NCBI GenBank assembly: GCA_947175285.1
Contig: CAMWMM010000338.1
Location: 1-5,968 of the forward strand
Length of the DNA stretch: 5,968 bases
From: an uncultured Lachnospiraceae bacterium
Lineage (GTDB): Bacteria > Bacillota_A > Clostridia > Lachnospirales > Lachnospiraceae
Direction: 5' to 3'
Positions 1-5,968 of the stretch are shown one piece after another. Below the pieces are notes generated by a model. The model did not search any database. It saw nothing but the letters and a program-made list of their open reading frames with translations, and was not told the DNA's origin. The translations under genes and the position numbers were made by a program. Every line of letters begins with the position of its first letter. The stretch's first letter is position 1.

Positions 1-2
1 AT

Positions 3-59
3 TGGCTTAATTATTACGTGTACCAGACAACGCCGTATGATGTTAAGGAGATTGAGTAA
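3..59 (+). CDS. Possible 3' end of a convergent gene (C-terminal fragment, unrecognised)
   Basis: From base 3 the plus strand has an open frame with no stop until TAA at 57-59, running off the left edge. It reads WLNYYVYQTTPYDVKEIE, which has a protein-like mix of aromatic, polar and charged residues and ends in a charged tail. If real, it is the C-terminus of a gene that converges on ligA and overlaps its last 17 bases tail to tail. I do not recognise the family. Only 18 codons are visible, and an open stretch this short can arise by chance, so this is a suggestion only. No terminator hairpin is visible for either gene here. Confidence 0.35.
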   Translation, partial: WLNYYVYQTTPYDVKEIE

Positions 60-2037
60 GATACTCCTCCATAAAATCCTCTTCCGAAATTATCCGGACA
101 CCCAGTTCCTTTGCTTTTTTATTTTTGGAAGAGGCGGATGTTACATCATTGTTAATCAAACAGATGGTCTTCGAAGTAACGCTGCCTGTTACTTTTCCGC
201 CTTTTTTCTCAATTGCCTCTTTTAATTCATTTCGGTTTTCATAATGGTTAAGGCTTCCCGTAATCACGAAATTCAAACCTGCAAGCGTCTGTTCATCCTC
301 TTCTACGGTTTCCACAACAATCGTTATTTCTTTCAAAAGATTCTCTAACTGCTCTACATTTTTCTTATCCTGAAAATACTCATAAAAAGCGCCGGCAAGA
401 ACTTCACCGATACCGTCTATCTCGCTCAGTTCTTCTATCTGTGCCGTCTGCATTTTCTGCAAATCATAATGATAATACCGGCATATCATCTTCGCATTGG
501 CAAGTCCGATTCCTACAATACCGAGTCCGTAAATGACCCTAGGCAGTGTCGTCTCTCTTGCATTGTCAACGCTGTTTATCAGGTTTCTATAGGACTTTTC
601 CCCGAAGCCTTCCATGTTTGTGATTTCTTCTTCATAACGGTTTAATTTAAATATATCCGCATATTCATGGATAAATCCTTTCCCAATGAATTTTTCCAGT
701 GTCGCTTCCGAAAGACCGTCAATGTTCATTGCATCTCTGCTGACAAAGAGCGTAAAGGATTTAATTTTCTTTGCCTCACATGCCGGGTTTGTACAATATA
801 GTGACTGTACTTCATTCACTTTCCTGATTTCAGTGGGCTGCCCGCATACCGGACATGTATCCGGAATCTGAACGGAATCGCTTCCCGTCAGGTTCTCCGC
901 AATCTGCGGAATAATCATATTAGCTTTATAGACCGTGATGCGGTCGCCAATGCCGAGTTTTAAATTACGCATGATACTGATATTGTGTACGGATGCACGG
1001 CTGACCGTTGTTCCCTCTAATTCCACCGGCTCAAATATTGCCACAGGATTAATCAAACCAGTACGGCTTGGACTCCATTCTATTTCTTTTAACACAGTCT
1101 CCCGCAGCTCATCCGCCCATTTAAAAGCGATGGAATCCCGCGGGAATTTTGCCGTCATTCCAAGAGAATGTCCATACGCCATATCATCATACACAAGTAC
1201 CAGTCCGTCCGACGGAATATCATAATGCTCTATTTTCTTCTCAAAATAAGAAATCGTCTCCAATATATTATCCGGTGTTACTTTTTTGTATTCCACCACA
1301 TCAAAGCCCTGTTCCTGCAAAAAATGGAACTGTTCTTCTCTGGAATTATGGAAGTCTACATCTTCCGCCTTTACCAGACTGAATGCATAAAACATAACAT
1401 TTCTATTAGCTGTCACCTCGTTATTTAATTGGCGAACGGAACCGCTGCATAAATTACGCGGATTCTTATACTTACTTTCCTCGTCTTCAATCTCTTTGTT
1501 AATCTGTTCAAAATCTGAATAGGAAATCACGGCTTCCCCTCTTAAAATTAGTTCTCCCTGAAAGGGGATGGAAAGCGGAATATTTTTAAAAACTCTGGCA
1601 TTATTCGTAATAACTTCTCCGACTTCACCGTTACCTCTTGTGACAGCTTTTGCAAGTTTTCCTGCAAAAAATGTCAAAACAATAGTAAGCCCGTCTAATT
1701 TCCACGATAAAAGGGCTTCCTTGTCATTCAACCAATCGCGCAACTCTTCTCTGTTTTTCGTCTTACCAAGTGATAACATCGGTCTTTCATGGCGCTCTTT
1801 CGGCAGTTCATCCACTGCTTCATAGCCTACCTGAACCGTCGGGCTGTTTGTCAGAGTAATGCCTGTTTCCGCCTCTAATGCCGTCAGCTCATCATAGAGT
1901 TTATCATACTCAAAATTACTCATAATTTCCATATTTTGTGCATAATACGCTTTTGACGCTCTATTTAGTGTAGAAACCAGTTCTTTCATGCGGCTCATTT
2001 TTTCGTTTACCATCTTCCTCACCATGTTCCTTTCCAA
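43..2037 (-). CDS. ligA: NAD-dependent DNA ligase LigA
   Basis: Seals nicks in duplex DNA during replication and repair, adenylating itself with NAD+ and releasing NMN; cytoplasmic. Up to 664 residues, the normal LigA length. In order (numbered from the TTG at 2037): domain Ia (about 17-80, FEYDKLYDEL at 42-51), adenylation domain with KLDG at 113-116 (Lys113 nucleophile), RGE at 166-168, NPRN at 192-195, DG at 277-278 and FKW at 305-307; OB fold (about 320-390); zinc finger Cys395, Cys398, Cys415, Cys420; helix-hairpin-helix repeats (about 472-556); BRCT domain (about 583-660). The true start is unclear: the frame opens at TTG 2037, but ATG 2025, GTG 2022, ATG 2013, 1998 and 1989 follow. AAAGGA at 2028-2033 is 5 nt from GTG 2022 and 2 nt from ATG 2025, and GAGG at 2017-2020 is 3 nt from ATG 2013. 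Coordinates give the outer limit. Several NAD+-contact residues look changed (see findings). Last gene of the probable operon. Confidence 0.96.
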   Translation of the reverse strand: MERNMVRKMVNEKMSRMKELVSTLNRASKAYYAQNMEIMSNFEYDKLYDELTALEAETGITLTNSPTVQVGYEAVDELPKERHERPMLSLGKTKNREELRDWLNDKEALLSWKLDGLTIVLTFFAGKLAKAVTRGNGEVGEVITNNARVFKNIPLSIPFQGELILRGEAVISYSDFEQINKEIEDEESKYKNPRNLCSGSVRQLNNEVTANRNVMFYAFSLVKAEDVDFHNSREEQFHFLQEQGFDVVEYKKVTPDNILETISYFEKKIEHYDIPSDGLVLVYDDMAYGHSLGMTAKFPRDSIAFKWADELRETVLKEIEWSPSRTGLINPVAIFEPVELEGTTVSRASVHNISIMRNLKLGIGDRITVYKANMIIPQIAENLTGSDSVQIPDTCPVCGQPTEIRKVNEVQSLYCTNPACEAKKIKSFTLFVSRDAMNIDGLSEATLEKFIGKGFIHEYADIFKLNRYEEEITNMEGFGEKSYRNLINSVDNARETTLPRVIYGLGIVGIGLANAKMICRYYHYDLQKMQTAQIEELSEIDGIGEVLAGAFYEYFQDKKNVEQLENLLKEITIVVETVEEDEQTLAGLNFVITGSLNHYENRNELKEAIEKKGGKVTGSVTSKTICLINNDVTSASSKNKKAKELGVRIISEEDFMEEYLTQSP

Positions 2038-2056
2038 ATCCGCTCTTTTTTATACA

Positions 2057-2779
2057 TTAACGCTGTAATTTACACAAAGAATACAGAAGTTTTGTCTCTT
2101 CTTCACTCAATTCACGATATTCACCCGGTTTTAAATTTGCAAGATTAACGCTCATAACACGCGTTCTCTTCAAACTGCGCACCTGATATCCCACTGCTTT
2201 ACACATTCTGCGTATCTGCCTGTTGACCCCTTGGGTTAATATCATGTTCATCGTCTTGTCGCCTGTTTTTGTGACCTCACATGGTCTTGTCGTCAATCCC
2301 AATTCATCTAAATAGATACCCTCACGCATCTTCGTAACAGCATCATCCGTTAATATTTTATCCACTTTTACAACATACTCTTTCTCATGATGATTAGCGC
2401 CCCGCATCATCGCATCAATCAGTTCACCGTCATTTGTCATCAACAAAAGTCCCTCGGAATCTTTGTCCAGCCTTCCCGCATAAGTCACTCTGAGTGGGTA
2501 ACGCATGTTATCTTGAATCTTTACCTTAGCATGCTTATCACGTGCCGTACACGTTACGCCAACAGGCTTATAATATGCCAAAACTACCGTTTTTTCACGA
2601 TTTTGAAGTGGTTTTCCATAGACTGCAATTTCATCTTTATCCGTTACCTGCATACCGGGATGCGCGGGTTTACCATTGACAGTAACAGCCTTCTTTTCTA
2701 TCAGCTTATTCGCATCTCTCCGGGAACAGACACCGCACTGCGCAATATACTTATTTAATCTGGTCGTTTCATTATTCAT
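2057..2779 (-). CDS. rluF: 23S rRNA pseudouridine synthase, RluF type (RsuA/RluB/RluF family)
   Basis: Predicted to convert a uridine of 23S rRNA to pseudouridine (U2604 in E. coli numbering for RluF). From ATG 2779 it has 240 residues: an S4 RNA-binding domain at about 6-55 (RLNKYIAQ, CSRRDANKLI, VNGKPA), then the catalytic domain with GRLDKDSEGLLLMTNDG at 102-118, in which Asp105 is the expected nucleophile, and GVNRQIRRMC at 184-193. The NRQIRRMC form and the GEYREL end favour RluF over RluB, which usually reads NREVRRM. The frame opens earlier, at ATG 2800, with further ATGs at 2797, 2791 and 2788. I chose 2779 because family members usually begin a few residues before RLNKYI and because it gives a short overlap (ATGAATAA, 2772-2779) with the stop of the upstream SGNH gene, suggesting translational coupling. 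No strong Shine-Dalgarno decides it. The exact target uridine is inferred from family only. Confidence 0.9.
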   Translation of the reverse strand: MNNETTRLNKYIAQCGVCSRRDANKLIEKKAVTVNGKPAHPGMQVTDKDEIAVYGKPLQNREKTVVLAYYKPVGVTCTARDKHAKVKIQDNMRYPLRVTYAGRLDKDSEGLLLMTNDGELIDAMMRGANHHEKEYVVKVDKILTDDAVTKMREGIYLDELGLTTRPCEVTKTGDKTMNMILTQGVNRQIRRMCKAVGYQVRSLKRTRVMSVNLANLKPGEYRELSEEETKLLYSLCKLQR

Positions 2780-3854
2780 TGTCCGCATCATTTCCATCAT
2801 AATCTCTGACTATGCCATGTTCCTTAATAAAGTCCATCCATTCCATGTAATAATTGGCATAGAGGTGAACGCCGTCAAAAGTTATATCTTCTTTTAAGAA
2901 TCCATTCTCATCTGTGAATACCGGGTTACTATCAAGGTAAAAAACGTTGATTCCATCAGCAAGAGCAGCTTCCGCAACATTTTTAGCATTGATATTAATA
3001 TTATTAAATTCTGTTTGAATATTATTCTTTTCCGCACTGACATGCAGATTTGCCATCAAGAAAACAACTGCCTGCGGCTGCCACTCTCTGATTTGTTCCA
3101 ATACGTCACGATACTTTTCCACAAAATAATTTGTATCCCGGTATCCTAACTCATTCATGCCTAACATAATATAAATTTTTCCATACTGCTTCTGCTGCAT
3201 AACCTGATTCAAATTTACTTTTTCACCGGTTTTCTGATAAGTCACGCCCTTTTCATCCAACAGTTTGTAAATCGTCATACCGTTCTCACAAAAAAAATCA
3301 GCATTCACTCCGGAATAGTCGGAAATACCCATTGTTCTGGAATCTCCTAAAAACACCGCATCATCAAAGTATTCCTCTCCGACCACCGTATAATCATATT
3401 CTGTCGTTAATGCAGCTTTTCCTTCATCTATGTAATAAATAGAATTGGTCTCTACCGGTGTATAAATCTCGAAGACTGTTTTCCCGGCAGGTATCGATTT
3501 TTCTTCTTCCTCCTCAGGAACTGTTTCCACATCAGGAACCGCATCCGCATCCTGCAAGATTATGATGCCTCCCGCAGTTGTCACTTCTTTCTCCTTTAAC
3601 ATCGCCGCTAAAGGACCTTTATCCGAAACCTGCGCCATAACAGTTACCGCTTTTGAAGAATGTACCGAATTTTCCTGCATTTCCTCTTTCATCACGACTG
3701 CAAAAAAAGGATTTGACCAGAGAGTTTTCCACTCCACTCCTCCATAGTCACGATATATCATTAATCCGATGCCGCCTATTGTCAAAAACAACCATATAAT
3801 TAACAGCGCAACCAGATATGGACAATTTTCAATTATCTTCTTCCAGCGCTTCAT
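2772..3854 (-). CDS. Membrane-anchored SGNH/GDSL-like hydrolase or acyltransferase, MBOAT partner
   Basis: 360 residues. A short basic N-terminus (MKRWKK) and one hydrophobic segment at about 13-33 predict a signal anchor with the rest outside the cell. Residues 37-155 are a poorly conserved linker with an acidic run (EEEEE, 114-118). The SGNH domain follows at about 160-345: block I GDSR at 170-173 (Ser172 nucleophile), a likely block II Gly192, block III GMNE at 232-235 (Asn234; the family form is GxND, so Asp is replaced by Glu), and block V DGVH at 327-330 (Asp327, His330). All parts of the triad are present, so it should be active. It begins just after the MBOAT gene, with AGGGAG at 3861-3866 spaced 6 nt from ATG 3854. 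By analogy with PatB, AlgJ/AlgX and DltD it probably moves an acyl group exported by the MBOAT onto, or off, a surface glycan. The polymer and acyl group cannot be read from sequence; a stand-alone esterase is the alternative. Confidence 0.85.
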   Translation of the reverse strand: MKRWKKIIENCPYLVALLIIWLFLTIGGIGLMIYRDYGGVEWKTLWSNPFFAVVMKEEMQENSVHSSKAVTVMAQVSDKGPLAAMLKEKEVTTAGGIIILQDADAVPDVETVPEEEEEKSIPAGKTVFEIYTPVETNSIYYIDEGKAALTTEYDYTVVGEEYFDDAVFLGDSRTMGISDYSGVNADFFCENGMTIYKLLDEKGVTYQKTGEKVNLNQVMQQKQYGKIYIMLGMNELGYRDTNYFVEKYRDVLEQIREWQPQAVVFLMANLHVSAEKNNIQTEFNNININAKNVAEAALADGINVFYLDSNPVFTDENGFLKEDITFDGVHLYANYYMEWMDFIKEHGIVRDYDGNDADNE

Positions 3855-3860
3855 ACTAAT

Positions 3861-3866
3861 CTCCCT
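3861..3866 (-). promoter_or_regulatory. Ribosome binding site of the SGNH gene
   Basis: AGGGAG on the minus strand, 6 nt before ATG 3854. It overlaps the TAG stop of the MBOAT gene (3865-3867), so ribosomes ending there sit on the next initiation site. This supports co-translation of the pair and fixes the SGNH start. Confidence 0.75.
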
Positions 3867-5253
3867 AAAATCTAAAGTACAAGAACGGATTGTTACTGCC
3901 CATCATTATCTCATAAACAGAAAACCAAAAGATAATAAGAACAATAACTACCATATACCATTCATGCTTATGCTTGTGATACCATTCCATCGGATAAGGT
4001 GTTGAAAATAAAAAACAAGCCAAAAATAACACCCCATATTCTTTTATGTACCGCACTATCTGCTCACTGCCGACAATCGCATTCGATGTATGGATTCCTA
4101 TCATATTCTGCAAATAGGCTAAAAGCTGTTTCATATCACTGATGGCAAATATCATCCATGTGACGGGAATCAAAATAATCACATACAAATGCCCTACTAC
4201 TTTGCTTTGTTCCAGCCACTTACCGATACCGCGCTTTTCCACTGCCAGTATCAGGAAAAATACGATTCCCCATAAGGCAAAATTTAAATCCGCACCATGC
4301 CATAATCCTGTCAGCGTCCATACCACGAGCAGATTGCATGCTGCCCTGACATAGCCCTTTCTGTTTCCCCCTAGCGGAATATACAGATATTCCTTAAACC
4401 ATCTTCCTAACGTAATATGCCATCTTCTCCAAAATTCTGAAATGGATTTGGACATATACGGGTCGTCAAAGTTTTTAGGGATACGGAAACCCAGCATTCT
4501 TCCCAATCCTTTTGCCATCAGGGAATACCCCCAAAAATCAAAATATATCTGGAAGGAATAGGCAAAAGCTCCCATCCAGGCAGCCGGAACAGATAAGTTT
4601 CCGGCACCTGCCGTCATAATTGTATTCCAAAGCGTTCCAATCTGATTGGCTAATAATACTTTTAATCCCAAACCAATGCCAAACAGCTTAAATCCGCTCT
4701 CAACCGCTTTCGGACGGATTTTCCGCTCCTCCATCCGCTCGGCTACTTCATCATACTTTACAATAGGTCCTGCAATAAGCTGCGGAAACATCGTAACATA
4801 AGATGCAAATGCAGTAAAAGAAGCATTCTCCTTTATCTTGCCTTTGTAACAGTCAATCAGATAAGATGCAGTCTGAAATGTATAAAAGCTGATGCCAAGG
4901 GGAAGTGCAAGCGATAAAAGCGGTATTTTATCGCCATTAAAAAAACGGTTGATATTTTTCACTGCAAAATCCCAATACTTGAACACGAACAAAACAGCAA
5001 AATTATAGAGTAATGAGAGAATTAAAACCTTTTTTCCCATTTGCTCTTTTTTTTCAAGAATCAGCTTTCCCGCTCCATAGTTAATGAGAATAGAAAGAAT
5101 AAGCAACAGAACGTAGTACGGTTCTCCTACTGCATAAAAAAACAGACTTCCCAAAAGCAATATCAGGTTACGGTACTTATCAGGAACAATTAAATATATC
5201 AACATAAAAACCGGCAGAAACCGGAATAAAAACTCTACACTGGAAAATAGCAT
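3865..5253 (-). CDS. MBOAT family membrane O-acyltransferase (AlgI/PatA/DltB-like)
   Basis: Polytopic membrane protein, 462 residues, usual length for bacterial AlgI-type MBOATs. The N-terminus (MLFSSVEFLFRFLPVF) is typical of the AlgI group, and hydrophobic segments recur to the end (about 5-23, 29-41, 45-60, 75-92, 303-320, 325-338, 354-372, 404-416, 432-449). Signature motifs are intact: PQLIAGPIV at 157-165, FWRRWHITLGRW at 274-285 with the semi-conserved His279, YIPLGGNRKG at 291-300, and LTGLWHGADLNFALWG at 314-329 with the catalytic His319. The family passes an acyl group from a cytoplasmic donor (acetyl-CoA in characterised AlgI/PatA systems) across the membrane to an extracellular acceptor. 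The next gene is an SGNH protein, the usual partner. Absence of DltA/DltC and of alginate genes argues against teichoic acid D-alanylation or alginate; acetylation of another exopolysaccharide or of peptidoglycan is the inference. First gene after the promoter at 5289-5317; ATG 5253 is supported by GGGGAG 9 nt upstream. Confidence 0.94.
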   Translation of the reverse strand: MLFSSVEFLFRFLPVFMLIYLIVPDKYRNLILLLGSLFFYAVGEPYYVLLLILSILINYGAGKLILEKKEQMGKKVLILSLLYNFAVLFVFKYWDFAVKNINRFFNGDKIPLLSLALPLGISFYTFQTASYLIDCYKGKIKENASFTAFASYVTMFPQLIAGPIVKYDEVAERMEERKIRPKAVESGFKLFGIGLGLKVLLANQIGTLWNTIMTAGAGNLSVPAAWMGAFAYSFQIYFDFWGYSLMAKGLGRMLGFRIPKNFDDPYMSKSISEFWRRWHITLGRWFKEYLYIPLGGNRKGYVRAACNLLVVWTLTGLWHGADLNFALWGIVFFLILAVEKRGIGKWLEQSKVVGHLYVIILIPVTWMIFAISDMKQLLAYLQNMIGIHTSNAIVGSEQIVRYIKEYGVLFLACFLFSTPYPMEWYHKHKHEWYMVVIVLIIFWFSVYEIMMGSNNPFLYFRF

Positions 5254-5262
5254 ATCTATAGG

Positions 5263-5268
5263 CTCCCC
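5263..5268 (-). promoter_or_regulatory. Ribosome binding site of the MBOAT gene
   Basis: GGGGAG on the minus strand, 9 nt before ATG 5253, preceded by a run of seven T (5269-5275). A near-consensus Shine-Dalgarno at suitable spacing, which fixes the MBOAT start. Confidence 0.75.
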
Positions 5269-5288
5269 AAAAAAACGACTCTAGATAT

Positions 5289-5317
5289 AGTATATTCCAG
5301 GCAGAGTTAATTTACAA
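5289..5317 (-). promoter_or_regulatory. Predicted sigma-A promoter for the MBOAT-SGNH-rluF-ligA operon
   Basis: On the minus strand a -35 box TTGTAA (5312-5317, 4 of 6 to TTGACA) and a -10 box TATACT (5289-5294, 5 of 6 to TATAAT) are separated by exactly 17 bp. Transcription would begin near 5281-5283, giving a leader of about 30 nt before ATG 5253. It lies in the only non-coding gap of any size in the window, between the GH13 gene and the MBOAT gene. No operator or riboswitch is evident in so short a leader. This is a consensus match by eye, not a measured start site. Confidence 0.6.
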
Positions 5318-5346
5318 GCGTTACCCCTGTTATTTTTATAATCCGT

Positions 5347-5968
5347 TTACACTTCCCATATGATGAATGACTGTGCGCTTAACGCATAGCCTCCATTCTG
5401 AAAATCTCCCTCTCCGATAGAATAGAGTTTTTCTTTCGCTTCCGGCAGACCGTCCGCCTGTATACTACCATCTTTTCCTGACGGATTGCAGCACATAAGC
5501 AGGTTTCCGCGCCTGTATGCAAAAGCTCTTTCATTTTCTTTTGCATAAACAATCTCCAGATTGTCATTTTCTTTCAGGTCATCTCTGTCTTTCCTAAGCG
5601 TCAGCACATCTTTTACCACATGCAGCAAGGAATCTTTGTCCTTTTCCTGTCCTGCTACCGTAGGCGCATCCGGTGCGGTATCTACCGGCAGATAAAGGTC
5701 TTTTGCCGGCGCTGTGGAAAATCCGCAGTTTATTGTATCGTTCCACTGCATCGGCGTACGGGAACCGGTTCTTGTATAACCGCCCTCCTTGGAATCCAGC
5801 GCAAGATAATGCATACCGATTTCATCTCCGTAATAGATGAAAGGATTCCCCGGCATGGTAAATAAAAAGGCATATGTAAGCTTTAATTCTCTGACATCCA
5901 GATAATAAGACGCCCGGATTGTATCATGATTGCCCGTAATCAGGCAATAGCGCCCATCTTTCTTTATC
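5347..5968 (-). CDS. Glycoside hydrolase family 13 (alpha-amylase/alpha-glucosidase type), C-terminal part, 5' end outside window
   Basis: The frame stays open from the TAA at 5347-5349 to the right edge, giving 206 visible codons; ATG 5856 is internal, because GH13 sequence continues upstream of it. The visible part starts near the end of the (beta/alpha)8 barrel: ITGNHDTIR contains conserved region IV (NHD, the transition-state-stabilising Asp), followed by MPGNPFIYYGDEIGM, the standard GH13 segment, and RTGSRTPMQW with GFSTA, typical of the oligo-1,6-glucosidase, alpha-glucosidase and trehalose synthase branches. A C-terminal beta-sheet domain (FAYRRGNLLMCCNPSG) ends the protein. It acts on alpha-glucosidic bonds; the exact substrate is not decidable because the nucleophile, acid/base and signal peptide region are off the window. 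The separate promoter downstream suggests it is not required for transcription of the MBOAT operon. Confidence 0.92.
   Translation of the reverse strand, partial: IKKDGRYCLITGNHDTIRASYYLDVRELKLTYAFLFTMPGNPFIYYGDEIGMHYLALDSKEGGYTRTGSRTPMQWNDTINCGFSTAPAKDLYLPVDTAPDAPTVAGQEKDKDSLLHVVKDVLTLRKDRDDLKENDNLEIVYAKENERAFAYRRGNLLMCCNPSGKDGSIQADGLPEAKEKLYSIGEGDFQNGGYALSAQSFIIWEV

Noticed and set aside
935..1428. Overlapping plus-strand open frames of 77-96 codons inside ligA.
   Set aside because: They are antisense to strongly conserved LigA codons, have no ribosome binding site pattern, and read as low-quality protein.
2038..2056. Possible internal promoter before ligA (TATAAA-like bases).
   Set aside because: Only an AT-rich stretch with no -35 box at proper spacing that I could support; the gap is too short to judge.
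2387..2758. A 123-codon plus-strand open frame antisense to rluF.
   Set aside because: It lies wholly within the conserved pseudouridine synthase gene; composition and lack of any recognisable motif mark it as a shadow frame.
5269..5307. Possible terminator on the minus strand: arms 5303-5307 and 5278-5282 (ACTCT/AGAGT), then seven T at 5269-5275.
   Set aside because: The outer stem is only 5 bp around a loop of about 20 nt with just a weak AT-only inner stem, and the hairpin overlaps the predicted -10 box; the T run sits directly before the Shine-Dalgarno. Too weak to call, though it might slow read-through from the GH13 gene.
5308..5330. Imperfect inverted repeat (GGGGTAA / TTAACTC on the minus strand) between the GH13 stop and the promoter.
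   Set aside because: It has a mismatch and a wobble pair and no following T run; its right arm overlaps the -35 area. Probably chance.
5379..5567. A 62-codon minus-strand frame within the GH13 gene.
   Set aside because: It is a shifted frame of the GH13 gene, whose own frame carries the conserved motifs and is uninterrupted.
5347..5856. A small stand-alone gene of 169 codons starting at ATG 5856.
   Set aside because: The frame continues without a stop to the window edge and encodes the GH13 NHD motif upstream of that ATG, so the ATG is internal.

Overview
The window looks like a chromosomal segment of an anaerobic low-GC Firmicute. Lachnospiraceae is the best guess, inferred from remembered similarity of the LigA sequence to ligases of that family and from gene style; no search was run. 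The DNA is moderately AT-rich, gene-dense and almost entirely coded on the minus strand.

Reading in the direction of minus-strand transcription (right to left): (1) 5347-5968, the C-terminal third or so of a glycoside hydrolase family 13 enzyme whose start lies beyond the right edge; (2) a 93-bp spacer holding a good sigma-A-type promoter and a strong ribosome binding site; (3) an MBOAT membrane O-acyltransferase (AlgI/DltB/PatA type); (4) a membrane-anchored SGNH/GDSL-type protein, 11 codons' length downstream of it; (5) an RluF-type 23S rRNA pseudouridine synthase whose preferred start overlaps the end of the SGNH gene by 8 bp; (6) NAD-dependent DNA ligase LigA, about 20 bp further on. At the extreme left edge, the plus strand shows what may be the last 18 codons of a convergent gene whose end overlaps the end of ligA by 17 bp.

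Genes 3 to 6 are packed tightly enough to be one operon driven by the 5289-5317 promoter. The MBOAT and SGNH proteins form a recognisable functional pair: the MBOAT moves an acyl group (commonly acetyl) across the membrane and the SGNH partner transfers it to an extracellular glycan, as in PatA/PatB, AlgI/AlgJ-X and DltB/DltD. RluF (ribosome maturation) and LigA (replication and repair) have no known connection to that chemistry, so the cluster mixes envelope modification with housekeeping. The GH13 enzyme upstream probably belongs to a separate carbohydrate-use unit.

No RNA gene, insertion sequence, CRISPR array or long repeat was seen. The most unusual signal is in LigA: several residues known to be important for NAD+ handling in the E. 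coli enzyme appear substituted, while the catalytic lysine, zinc finger, HhH and BRCT parts are intact. I found no convincing evidence of a wholly new system.
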